Shown: one piece after another, positions 32,510 through 41,053 of the stretch
How the letters are laid out: each line of letters starts with the position of its first letter
How positions within the stretch are numbered: the stretch's first letter is position 1
DNA from: Streptomyces sp. CB02980
Lineage (GTDB): Bacteria > Actinomycetota > Actinomycetes > Streptomycetales > Streptomycetaceae
Assembly: GCF_014451325.2 (NCBI RefSeq)
Contig: NZ_JACSCH020000019.1
Location: forward strand, 114,114 to 178,113
Direction of reading: 5' to 3'
Length of the DNA: 64,000 bases
Notes under the pieces: model-generated
Seen by the model: only the letters and a program-made list of their open reading frames with translations
Told to the model about the DNA's origin: nothing
The model's database searches: none
Made by a program: the position numbers and the translations under genes

Positions 32510-34225
32510 CTAGGGCGCGATCTCGAACTGCGGCGGCTGGAGGCCCGCCAGACAACGGGTGTCCGGCGCGGCCGGGTCGGCGAAGAACGAGGTGGTGATC
32601 GTCTGCGCGCACGGCGAGTCGGCGAAGACCACGTGGGCCACGTAGGGGACCGTGACGGCGTGGGACCGGCTCAGCGTGCGGGCCACGTAGGCCCCGTTGC
32701 TGGGTGCGGTCTGGGCGTCGAAGCCGCCGGACAGGGCGAGGGTCGGGATGTCGCTGCGGGTCACGTCCCGGATCCAGGGAGGCGCCGGGGGGACGTCCCA
32801 GGCACGGCAGTCGTCGTGGAGCCAGGCGAGTTGCGGGGCGTTGGCCAGCATCGATCGGGGGAACGACGGGAACGCGCGGCGTCCGCCCCGGATGATGTCG
32901 GCGCGGCTCTCGTACGGGGTCCACTGGCTGCAGAAGACGCCGTAGACCAGCCCGTGGGCGACCCTTCCGATGGCCTGCGGGCTGTACTTGCCGCCCGCGA
33001 GCTGCTCGGCGATCCGCTGCGGGTTGCCGTGGGCGAGTTCGTCGATGGAGCGGGGCACTCCGGCCGCCACGTGGGTGGCCGAGGTGAGCCAGGTGACCAG
33101 GTTGCCCCCGTCCAGCACGACCTTCACCGGCTCCGGGTGCACCGGGACCGTGACGGTGGTGGTGATCGGGTCGGCCTCCAGCTCACTGACGAGGCGGAGG
33201 AAGGTGGCCTTCAGGTTCGGGTAGCGGGTGTTGCAGGCGGGCTGCTCCGCGCAGGCCTTGAACAGACCGTCGAATCCCTCTCGTGCGGCCTTCCAGGTCA
33301 CGGCCCCGCCGCCCAGGGACGGCGGCAGGACGCCGTCGATGCCGACCGACCGGATGCCCTTCGGGTGCAGGCGCATGTAATTGAGCGCCAGATGGGTGCC
33401 GTAGGAGATGCCGAAGACGTTCCACTGCTTGACGCCCAGCGTCTTGCGCAGGGCGTCGTAGTCGGCCGAGCTCTCGATGTCGTTGTAGGTGCCGCGGTCG
33501 GCCCCCGTGCCGTCCACGCGGTCCCGGCATGCCCGGGTCGCCTCGACGTGCAGGCGGCCGGTGGACGGCGCGTTGGAGACGAGACCGAGGGCGCGGGCGT
33601 TGAACTCGTCGATGTTCGGACAGGTGAGCACCGGGTCGGCCGAGTAGGTGCCGCGCTGGGACATGAAGATCACGTCACGGTCGCGGTTCAGGTCGCCGGC
33701 GAGCGCCATCGGGATCTCGGAGACCGCGTCGTCGCCGGGTCCGCCGGCGAACCACACGATCGGGTCGGGCGCCGGGGTGCGGGACTCCGCGGGCATGATC
33801 GCGACGGCGAGGGTGATCCTGCGGCCCTCGTGGGCCCAGGGCCCCTTGGACTCGTTGGGCCCCTTGGGCTCCTTGGGTCCCTTGGGCCCCATGGGCTTGC
33901 TGGCTTCCTTGGGTCCCTTGGGCTTGTTGGGCCCCTTGGGCCGGGAGCGGTTCTCGGGCACGGTGAGCGTGCCGCAGCGGGCCCGCGCGAGGTCGGGGAT
34001 CGGGTCCGCCGTCCTGGGGCAGGGGCCCGGTTCGAAGCGGGCGTCGCCCACCGTACGGGCGACCGTGCCGATCGGACCGGTCGGGCCGGTCGGGCCGTCG
34101 GTGCCGGACTCGGCGTGCGCGGGCATCGCGGCCAGGCCGACGACGAGAACACCGGCCGTGGCTCCTGCCAGCGTCGCCGGGAGCCGTCGGGCGAGGCGCC
34201 GACGGGGGGTCGTGCGAGGGGACAT
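32510..34225 (-). CDS. Secreted S33 family tripeptidyl-aminopeptidase-like hydrolase with collagen-like insert
   Basis: A 571-residue secreted alpha/beta hydrolase: signal peptide (about 1-38, RRLARRLP), and a core with the oxyanion region WFAGGPGDD. The catalytic triad is Ser274 in GISYG, Asp in SGGFDAQTAP and His in VPYVAHVVF, and a C-terminal TAP-like domain ends PDTRCLAGLQ. It resembles Streptomyces SlpD/SlpE and Tap, which release tripeptides. Residues ~95-128, between VPENRSR and the next strand, are a lysine-rich Gly-Pro-Lys repeat absent from the neighbouring paralog. A shorter GPTGPTGP run follows the signal peptide. GGAG precedes the ATG. The paralog ends 14 bases upstream. Confidence 0.85.
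   Translation of the reverse strand: MSPRTTPRRRLARRLPATLAGATAGVLVVGLAAMPAHAESGTDGPTGPTGPIGTVARTVGDARFEPGPCPRTADPIPDLARARCGTLTVPENRSRPKGPNKPKGPKEASKPMGPKGPKEPKGPNESKGPWAHEGRRITLAVAIMPAESRTPAPDPIVWFAGGPGDDAVSEIPMALAGDLNRDRDVIFMSQRGTYSADPVLTCPNIDEFNARALGLVSNAPSTGRLHVEATRACRDRVDGTGADRGTYNDIESSADYDALRKTLGVKQWNVFGISYGTHLALNYMRLHPKGIRSVGIDGVLPPSLGGGAVTWKAAREGFDGLFKACAEQPACNTRYPNLKATFLRLVSELEADPITTTVTVPVHPEPVKVVLDGGNLVTWLTSATHVAAGVPRSIDELAHGNPQRIAEQLAGGKYSPQAIGRVAHGLVYGVFCSQWTPYESRADIIRGGRRAFPSFPRSMLANAPQLAWLHDDCRAWDVPPAPPWIRDVTRSDIPTLALSGGFDAQTAPSNGAYVARTLSRSHAVTVPYVAHVVFADSPCAQTITTSFFADPAAPDTRCLAGLQPPQFEIAP
33836..33945 (-). repeat. Short-unit DNA repeat encoding Gly-Pro-Lys collagen-like insert
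   Basis: On the plus strand, CCCTTGGG units recur about every 9-12 bases across this stretch, with variations (CTCCTTGGGT, CGTTGGGC). They encode the lysine-rich GPK/GPN/KEP insert in the S33 peptidase. The boundaries coincide with a surface loop in the paralog, so the array looks like a slippage expansion. Confidence 0.75.
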
Positions 34226-34239
34226 CGTGCGTCTCCAGG

Positions 34240-35877
34240 TCAGGGGATGATGGTGAACGGCTTGGGCACGACACCCGCCACGCAACGCGTGTCGGGCGCG
34301 GTCGGCCGGGCCAGGAAGGAGACCAGGACCGACGCGGCGCAGGGCTCCTGCGGCACCACCCAGTGGGTGATCCCGGGGACCACCACGGCGGTCGAGCGGG
34401 GCAGTGTGCGGCCGGCGAACGGCCCCCAGCTGGCGCCGGTCTTCGCGTCGAAGGTCCCGGTGATGATGAGCGCGGGCACCTTGCTGTGGGTGGCGACCCG
34501 CTGGACCGCGGTGCGGTCCGGTACGTTCCAGGCGCGGCACAGGTCGTGCTCGAAGGGCAGCTGCGGTGCGTGGGCGAGCACGGAGTCCGGGAAGCCGGGG
34601 AAGGCTCGTCGGCCCGCCTCCAGCAGGTCGCGCTTCGAGAAGCCCGGCGCCCACTCGGCGCAGGCCACCGAGTGCGTCAGCCCGTGGGCGAACTCGCCGA
34701 TGGCGGGCGTCGCGCCGGCGGCCTGGGCCCGCGCGAGGCGTTCCGGATGGCCGGCGGCGAGTTCGTAGAGCGCGGCGGGGACGTCGACGGACGGGACGAG
34801 TTGGCCGTTGGTGACCAGCAGGTTCACCAGTGTGCCCCCGTCGAGGACGACCTTCACCGGGGTTCCGCCGCCGGGCGGCGGTACGGTCAGCGTCAGGGGG
34901 TTCGCCTCCAGCCGCCGGACCTGCTCCGTGAGCGTGCGGGAGAGGCGCGGGTAGCGGGACTTGCAGGCGGGCTGGGCCTCACATGCCGCGAAGATCGCGT
35001 TGATCCCCTCCTGGGCGCTGTCCCAGGCCCACGGCAGGCTCACGGTCTGGGGCGGCACGACCGAGTCGATCGCCAGCGTGCGGATGCCCTGGGGGTGCCG
35101 GCGCAGGTAGGTGAGGCCCAGGTCGGTGCCGTACGAGTAGCCGTAGACGTTCCACTTCTTGATGCCCAGGGCCGTGCGGAGGGCGGCGAAGTCCGCGGCG
35201 TTCTCGGTGGTGTTGTAGGCCGTGAGGTCGTTGCCCTCGGCCGTCAGGCGGTCCCGGCACTCCTTCGCCGCGCGGACCAGCCCTCGTCCGGTGGACGGCG
35301 CGTCGTAGGGCAGTCCGACGGCGGTCGCGTTGAACCGGTCCATCTCCGGGCAGGCGAGGTTCGGCTGCGAGTGGAGAGCGCCGCGCTGGGTCATGACGAT
35401 CAGGTCGCGGTCCCGGTTCACCTGGGAGGCGATCAGGAAGGGGATGGCCCCGATCGCATCGCCACCGGGGCCGCCTTCCATGAACACCACCGGGTCCGCG
35501 GCGGGCTTCGCCGAGGCGGCCGGGATGATCGCGACGGTCGTCCGGATGGTCCGGGTCTTCTTGCGGGTGCGGTTCTCCGGCACCTCCAGGAACCCGCACC
35601 GCCCGGGGATCGGCTCCGGCGTCTCGGGGCACGGACCGGGCACGAACCGTGCCGGGTGTCCCGGCCGGGGCCCCTCGGCAGGGGGTGACAGGGCGCTGCC
35701 AGGGGTGGGGCTGAGCCCGCCGAGCACGGCCAGGCCGGCCGCGACGAGCGCCGTCCTGGTACGCGCGCGGCGGGGAGTCCCCGACGGGGTGATGCGTCGC
35801 GCCGTCCGGCGCCGTACGGTCCTGACGGTCCCGCGAACGGAGGGCGGGTCGTCCGGACCGATGTTCTGTTCCGCCAT
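34240..35877 (-). CDS. Secreted S33 family tripeptidyl-aminopeptidase-like hydrolase
   Basis: A 545-residue paralog of the downstream gene. It has a long basic N-terminus, then a signal or anchor helix (about 44-62), FMEGGPGGD for the oxyanion hole, Ser248 in GYSYG, Asp in TGTFDAKTG, His in GITHWVV, and the C-terminal domain ending PDTRCVAGVVPKPF. Cys pairs (ACEAQPACKSRYP) are conserved with the paralog. The probable role is extracellular release of tripeptides from protein N-termini. The ATG at 35877 has only a weak ribosome binding site. The two genes are 14 bases apart and must be co-transcribed. Confidence 0.85.
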   Translation of the reverse strand: MAEQNIGPDDPPSVRGTVRTVRRRTARRITPSGTPRRARTRTALVAAGLAVLGGLSPTPGSALSPPAEGPRPGHPARFVPGPCPETPEPIPGRCGFLEVPENRTRKKTRTIRTTVAIIPAASAKPAADPVVFMEGGPGGDAIGAIPFLIASQVNRDRDLIVMTQRGALHSQPNLACPEMDRFNATAVGLPYDAPSTGRGLVRAAKECRDRLTAEGNDLTAYNTTENAADFAALRTALGIKKWNVYGYSYGTDLGLTYLRRHPQGIRTLAIDSVVPPQTVSLPWAWDSAQEGINAIFAACEAQPACKSRYPRLSRTLTEQVRRLEANPLTLTVPPPGGGTPVKVVLDGGTLVNLLVTNGQLVPSVDVPAALYELAAGHPERLARAQAAGATPAIGEFAHGLTHSVACAEWAPGFSKRDLLEAGRRAFPGFPDSVLAHAPQLPFEHDLCRAWNVPDRTAVQRVATHSKVPALIITGTFDAKTGASWGPFAGRTLPRSTAVVVPGITHWVVPQEPCAASVLVSFLARPTAPDTRCVAGVVPKPFTIIP

Positions 35878-36546
35878 GTGATCCCATTTCTCGGACGTCC
35901 CCCGCCGCTCGGGGCCGGGGCGCGTGGGCGTGGCCGCCCGCCGCGCTGTCCGGCGAGGTCGGCGCACGCCAGCTTGCGTCGGCTGCGGGAGGCCCACCAC
36001 TCAAGGACTCCACTCGGAGCAGACGTTCGCCGCGCGAACAGGCGCACGTCACGAGGATGGGCGCCGGACCCTCGTCACGGGTCCGGTCCCCTCGTGGGAC
36101 GGGGTGGTGGCGCATCCGGTCCGTAGCCGCTGCGGGCGGTGGACGCCCACGGTTACGGCGGGGGAGCGGGGGCGTGCGGCCGCACGGCCCGCTCGCCGTC
36201 GGCGGGGTCACCGGGACGGCGGGGGGCGTACGGGTGCTCCGGGCGGGGCGGCTGCCCCGGGCGGGCGAATGAGCCGAAGCCGCCGATGAGGTGCCGGATG
36301 AGTGAGCCGGGACCCTGGCGCGCGGCGGCCGTCAGCGCTGCGACGCCCGTGGGGTCCAGTGGGAACGCGGCGAGGTACACGGCCCGTGCCCCGAGCGACT
36401 GCGGCCCGTCGGCCGACCCCGCATCCGGCCGGACGCGGTCGCCGGGGACAGGGCGTACTCGTCCCGCGGAAACCGAGCCCACCTGCGCAAACACCCCCTG
36501 GGTGACGCGCTGAGGTGCCGGACGCCAAGGGCGGGCAGGAGTCGAG
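35878..36546. other. Gene-free stretch, 669 bases
   Basis: No gene is supported. A minus-strand frame at 36153-36530 contains a segment LGARAVYLAAFPLDPTGVAAL and then GSLIRHLIGGFGSF that looks protein-like, but has no ribosome binding site and no family I recognise. It could be a remnant. The part near 35878 should hold the promoter of the peptidase operon. Confidence 0.45.
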
Positions 36547-38814
36547 TCAACGGTCAACCAGCCGTGGACGCGGGGCCTCACCCGTGGATTCAGCGTCGGT
36601 GTCGTCGGTGCCGACCGGGCCGCGGGGAAGCATTCGGTCCAGCCACTTCGGCAGCCACCAGTTGGTCCGGCCGAGGAGTGTCATGGTCGCCGGTACCAGC
36701 ACCATGCGTACGACCGTGGCGTCGATGAAGATCGCGGTGGCCAGGCCGAGCCCGAACATTTTGGTGGAGGGGTCCTCGGCGACGGCGAAGGACAGGAAGA
36801 CCGCCACCATGATGAGGGCGGCCGAGGTGATGATCCGGGCGGTGCGCGAGACGCCCTCGACGATCGCCGTGCCGTTGTCGCCGGTGCGCAGGTACTCCTC
36901 GCGTACGCGGGAGAGGAGGAACACCTCGTAGTCCATCGACAGGCCGAACAGGATGGCGAAGAGGAACATCGGGATGAACGACACGATCGGAACCGTCGCT
37001 TCCAGCCCGATGAGCGCGCCTCCCCAGCCCCACTGGAAGACCGCGACCATGATGCCGTAGGCCGCGCCGATGCTCAGCAGATTCAGCAGCACCGCCTTGA
37101 GCGGTACGACGACCGAGCGGAAGACCAGCATCAGCAGCAGGAACGACATCGCCAGCACGGCGGCGACGAACACCGGCAGACGTTCGCTGGTGCGTCGGCC
37201 CACATCGGACAGGCTCGCGGCGGCCCCGCCGACGTGCGCCCTGGCCGGGCCGTGCCCGATCGCCGCGGGCAGCACCTCGGCGCGCAGCCGGGCGATGGTG
37301 TCGGCCGTGGCCTTGTCCTGAGGGCTGGTGGTCGGGAACACCACGAGGGTCGCGATGCCGGTGGCCCGATCGATGTGCGTCGGCGCGACGGATGCGATGC
37401 CCGGATCCGCCGCGACCGTTGCGACGAGTCGGTCCAGCACTCCCGGATCACCGGTGGGGTCCGCGGCGATGACGAGGGGACCGTTGGTGCCCGGGCCGAA
37501 CCCCTCGGCGACGAGGTCGTAGGCCCGGCGCTCGGTACGGCTGTGGGGCAGTGAGCCGTCGTCGGGCAGGCCGACGCGCAGGCCGAGCACGGGCAGCGTC
37601 GCCGTCAGCAGCAGCCCCGCCGCGCCGATCGCGTACGGCACCGGGTGCCGGCTGACGTGCCCGATCCAGCGCCGCCAACCGGCGGCGGGAGCGGCGCCCG
37701 CCACCGTGTCCCGCCGCCGTGCGAGTCGGCCCGGCTTCCTGGTCTGCAGAGCCCGGCCGATCCGGCCGGTTCGGGCCAGGCGTGGGCCGGCGGCGCCGAG
37801 GAAGGCCGGCAGCAGTGTCACCGACGCGAGCACCATGGTCAGGACGACGATCGAGACGGCGAGCCCGCCCACCGTCATGAACGGTACGTTCGCGACCGCC
37901 AGGCCGAGGATCGATACGACGACGGTGCCGCCGGCGAAGACCACGGGTCTTCCCGCAGTGGCCACCGCTCGTCCGGCCGCCTCGTGGGGATCGAGCCCGC
38001 GCGCGAGGTACTCCCGGTGCCTGGCGAGCACGAACAGCGCGTAGTCGATGCCCACTCCGAGCCCGACCATGCTGCCCAGGACCGGTGCGAAGGTCGGGAC
38101 GTCCGTCACCCCCGCCAGTACCGTCATCGTGGCGACCCCGACGGTCAGTCCGAAGACCGCCATGCCGATCGGCAGCGCGGCGGCGACGAGCGAACCGAAC
38201 GCCAGGAACAGGATCGCGGCCGCGGCGAGGAGGCCGATCAGCTCGCTCGCGCCGCCGTCGGAGTCGGAGAAGGCGTAGAAGAGGCTCCCGCCCATCTCGA
38301 TGCGCAGGGGCAGCTCCGCGCGCAGCCGGTCGCCGAGATCGACGAGGGCGTCGAGGTCTTCGGCCGACAGCCGGCTCTGGTCGGGGTACTGCACCCGGAC
38401 GACCGCGATCCGCCCGTCGGCCGAGACGAGGCCGCCGCGCACGGCGGTGTCCCCGCCTGTGCCGAGTGCCCCCGCCGGGTCGCTCGTGCCGAGCACGTGC
38501 GGCAGCCGCTGCACCTCGGCCCGCAGCCGCGCGAGAGCGGTGCGCGCGCCGTCGTCGGAGAACGTCGCACCGTCGTCGACGGGGGTGACGACCACTTGGG
38601 CGGTCATCCCCTCCTGGCCGGTGCCGGCCCGCTCGATCAGTTCCGCGGCCCGTTGGGAGTCCAGTCCCGGAGCGGTCATCGAGTCCGCGGTCCGTCCGCC
38701 GAAGGCGACGGCGGCGAGGACGGCGAGCGTGGTGGCGATCAGCCATGCCGCGATCACCCGCCAGGGATGGCGGGCGGCGCTTGCGCCCAGGTGCAACAGG
38801 GCCTTCGAGAGCAT
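36547..38814 (-). CDS. MMPL/RND family transporter
   Basis: A 755-residue transporter with 12 membrane helices in two halves, each with a large extracytoplasmic loop (about 45-190 and 400-530). Signature motifs are GVGIDYALFVLARHREYL in the first half and FGLSMDYEVFLLSRVREEYL in the second, carrying the Asp-Tyr pairs used in proton relay. MMPL proteins export lipids or hydrophobic small molecules; the cargo is unknown. GGAGG lies 6 bases before the ATG. It is divergent from a histidine kinase/response regulator pair 175 bases away that may control it. Confidence 0.87.
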   Translation of the reverse strand: MLSKALLHLGASAARHPWRVIAAWLIATTLAVLAAVAFGGRTADSMTAPGLDSQRAAELIERAGTGQEGMTAQVVVTPVDDGATFSDDGARTALARLRAEVQRLPHVLGTSDPAGALGTGGDTAVRGGLVSADGRIAVVRVQYPDQSRLSAEDLDALVDLGDRLRAELPLRIEMGGSLFYAFSDSDGGASELIGLLAAAAILFLAFGSLVAAALPIGMAVFGLTVGVATMTVLAGVTDVPTFAPVLGSMVGLGVGIDYALFVLARHREYLARGLDPHEAAGRAVATAGRPVVFAGGTVVVSILGLAVANVPFMTVGGLAVSIVVLTMVLASVTLLPAFLGAAGPRLARTGRIGRALQTRKPGRLARRRDTVAGAAPAAGWRRWIGHVSRHPVPYAIGAAGLLLTATLPVLGLRVGLPDDGSLPHSRTERRAYDLVAEGFGPGTNGPLVIAADPTGDPGVLDRLVATVAADPGIASVAPTHIDRATGIATLVVFPTTSPQDKATADTIARLRAEVLPAAIGHGPARAHVGGAAASLSDVGRRTSERLPVFVAAVLAMSFLLLMLVFRSVVVPLKAVLLNLLSIGAAYGIMVAVFQWGWGGALIGLEATVPIVSFIPMFLFAILFGLSMDYEVFLLSRVREEYLRTGDNGTAIVEGVSRTARIITSAALIMVAVFLSFAVAEDPSTKMFGLGLATAIFIDATVVRMVLVPATMTLLGRTNWWLPKWLDRMLPRGPVGTDDTDAESTGEAPRPRLVDR

Positions 38815-38989
38815 CGGGTCCTCCAACCACCTCGTCGGCCGTCCTTGTACGGCCGCCGATCCCGAGGCTCGTCGCCACGGCGCTCCGCGGCATCGGCCCG
38901 CGGGCCGCGGATCCGTCGGCCCCGGGGCGGAGTGACGCCCCGTCCTTTCGGCCGATGCGCGGCACGCTGCGGTCCCTAAGCTGAGAACC

Positions 38990-40162
38990 GTGCTCCGAGA
39001 CGACCTGCGAACCCTGTGGACCGAACCCCGGCCGCCCGACGCGCCCGCCCGGGTCCGGCGGGACTGGGCGCTGCTCGCCGCGTGCCTTGCCGGTGTGGCG
39101 CTGGAGGCCACCCTGCGCGAGAACGTCGTGTGGCGGCCGGTGGCGGTGGTGTTCACCGTATGGCTGTGCCTGCTGCCCCTGTGGCGCCGGACCCGCCCGC
39201 TGGCGATGGTGACGCTGGCGTTCGGCTCGGTGATCCTGCTTCAGGTGGCCTCGCTCGTCGCCGCACCGCGCGAGCCCGTCGGGCTGTACACCGGCGCGGT
39301 CGTGCTCGTGCTGGTGTACGCGCTGCCCCGGTGGGGATCGGGACGCGAGATCGTGCTGGGCGGCGCGGTGATCCTCGCGGCCGGCGCGCTGTGTTCCGTC
39401 ACGGACGAGACCCCGGTCGTCGAAAATGTCGTGGGCTTCGCCTTCCTGCTGCTGCCCGGCGTGATCGGGGCTGCCGTGCGGTTCCGGGTGACCGCTCGCG
39501 AGCGGCAGTTGGACCAAGTGCGCTCCCGCGAGCGCGAGCAGCTCGCCCGGGAACTGCACGACACGGTGGCCCACCACGTGTCGGCCATGGTGATCATCGC
39601 CCAGGCGGGCCGGGTGCTCGCGGGCACCGCCCCGTCCGCCGCCGTCGAGGCGCTGGAGGGGGTCGAGGAGGAAGGGGCGCGCACGCTGGAGGAGATGCGC
39701 GCCATGGTCGCCACGCTGCGCGACCGCGGGGTCGGCGCCGAGCTGGCGCCCCCTGCCGGAGTCGCGGATCTGGAGCGCCTGGTGCGCACCCCGGGTGGTC
39801 GCCTCAGGGTCGACCTGGGGCTCGACGGCGAACTGGACGCGCTGCCCCCGGCCGTGGACGCGGCCGTCTACCGGATCGTGCAGGAGTCGGTGACCAACGC
39901 CCTGCGCCATGCGGTCGACGCGACCGAGCTCGTCGTCCGGGTCGCCGCGGAACGGCACACGGTACGGGTGAGCGTGCGCGACAACGGCCGGCGCACCGGC
40001 CGTGGTCGCGACGGATACGGACTTACCGGACTGCGCGAGCGCGCGACCCTGCTCGGCGGCACACTACGAGCCGGCCCGGGTACCGACCGGGGCTGGCATG
40101 TCGAAGCCGAACTGCCGAGAGCGAGGAGCGAGAGCCGTGTCCATTCGCGTCCTCGTCGCTGA
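38990..40162 (+). CDS. Two-component histidine kinase, NarL-type partner
   Basis: A 390-residue membrane kinase: four to five helices (about 25-155), then HisKA_3 with His190 in ELHDTVAHHVSAM and a HATPase with the N-box EVSVTNALRHA-like segment (VQESVTNALRHA) and GYGLTGLRERATLLGG. It starts at a GTG at 38990. Its last 26 bases overlap the response regulator gene, so the two are translated together. The signal is unknown. The divergent MMPL gene is the likely target, by position. Confidence 0.88.
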   Translation: MLRDDLRTLWTEPRPPDAPARVRRDWALLAACLAGVALEATLRENVVWRPVAVVFTVWLCLLPLWRRTRPLAMVTLAFGSVILLQVASLVAAPREPVGLYTGAVVLVLVYALPRWGSGREIVLGGAVILAAGALCSVTDETPVVENVVGFAFLLLPGVIGAAVRFRVTARERQLDQVRSREREQLARELHDTVAHHVSAMVIIAQAGRVLAGTAPSAAVEALEGVEEEGARTLEEMRAMVATLRDRGVGAELAPPAGVADLERLVRTPGGRLRVDLGLDGELDALPPAVDAAVYRIVQESVTNALRHAVDATELVVRVAAERHTVRVSVRDNGRRTGRGRDGYGLTGLRERATLLGGTLRAGPGTDRGWHVEAELPRARSESRVHSRPRR

Positions 40163-40799
40163 CGACCAGACGATCATCCGCACCGGGTTGCGGATCATAC
40201 TGAACGCCCAGCCCGGCATCGAGGTGGTCGGCGAGGCCGCCGACGGGCGGGAAGCGGTACGTCTGGCCCGCGAACTACGCCCCGACGTCTGCCTGTTCGA
40301 CATCCGCATGCCCGTACTCGACGGGCTCGAGGCCACCCGGCTGGTCGCCGGCCCGGGCGTCGCCGACCCGCTGGCCGTGGTCGTCATCACCACGTTCGAC
40401 CTCGACGAGTACGTCTACGGCTCACTGCGTGCCGGCGCCCGCGGATTCCTCCTCAAGGACACGGGACCGGACCTTCTGGCCCAGGCCGTACGGTCGGCGT
40501 CCGACGGTGAGGCGCTCATCGCGCCCAGCGTCACCGTCCGTCTGCTCCAGGCATTCGCGGATCTGCCCGCCGGCCGGCCCGCGGCCCAGCCGGTCTCACC
40601 CGTCACCGCCCGCGAGGAGCAGGTGCTCCTCGCCGTCGCCCGCGGGCTGACCAACACCGAGATCGCCGACGCGCTGCACATCAGCCTCAGTACGGTGAAG
40701 ACGCATCTGGCCAGCCTGATGGCCAAACTCGGCGCCCGCAACCGGGTCGAGATCGCGATGTGGGCCTACGAAACGCGCCGTATCCTCCCCGGAACCTGA
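40137..40799 (+). CDS. Two-component response regulator, NarL/LuxR family
   Basis: A 220-residue regulator: receiver domain with VADDQ acidic pair, phospho-acceptor Asp55 in LFDIRMP, Thr in ITTFD and Lys in FLLKD, followed by a LuxR-type helix-turn-helix (TAREEQVLLAVARGLTNTEI ... STVKTHLASLMAKLG). The GTG at 40137 has GGAG 8 bases upstream and lies inside the kinase gene. It is the cognate partner of the preceding kinase. Confidence 0.9.
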   Translation: MSIRVLVADDQTIIRTGLRIILNAQPGIEVVGEAADGREAVRLARELRPDVCLFDIRMPVLDGLEATRLVAGPGVADPLAVVVITTFDLDEYVYGSLRAGARGFLLKDTGPDLLAQAVRSASDGEALIAPSVTVRLLQAFADLPAGRPAAQPVSPVTAREEQVLLAVARGLTNTEIADALHISLSTVKTHLASLMAKLGARNRVEIAMWAYETRRILPGT

Positions 40800-41053
40800 G
40801 CCGGGTGCCGGGCCATGTCCCATGAGAGATACGACGCTCTAGTACGTCCCTGCGTGTGTGTCAGTCGATCTGCCCCGGTCGTCCCCGCCCCGGTTCGTAC
40901 TCCCCTCTCCCCCGGGCCTCCGGCTTCCCACGGGTCCCTTCCGTAGGCCGGGTTCAGCAGTGAGCACGGTCGCCCCCTTCCCCGGGGAACCGGCCGTGGC
41001 GAGAATCTGTCCCTGTCAGGGGGAAAGTCGGCCACGGCGTCAGGGGGACGGGC

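Noticed and set aside
36153..36530. A minus-strand gene upstream of the MMPL region
   Set aside because: A partly protein-like segment exists, but there is no ribosome binding site, start or family match, so it is described only as gene-free sequence.
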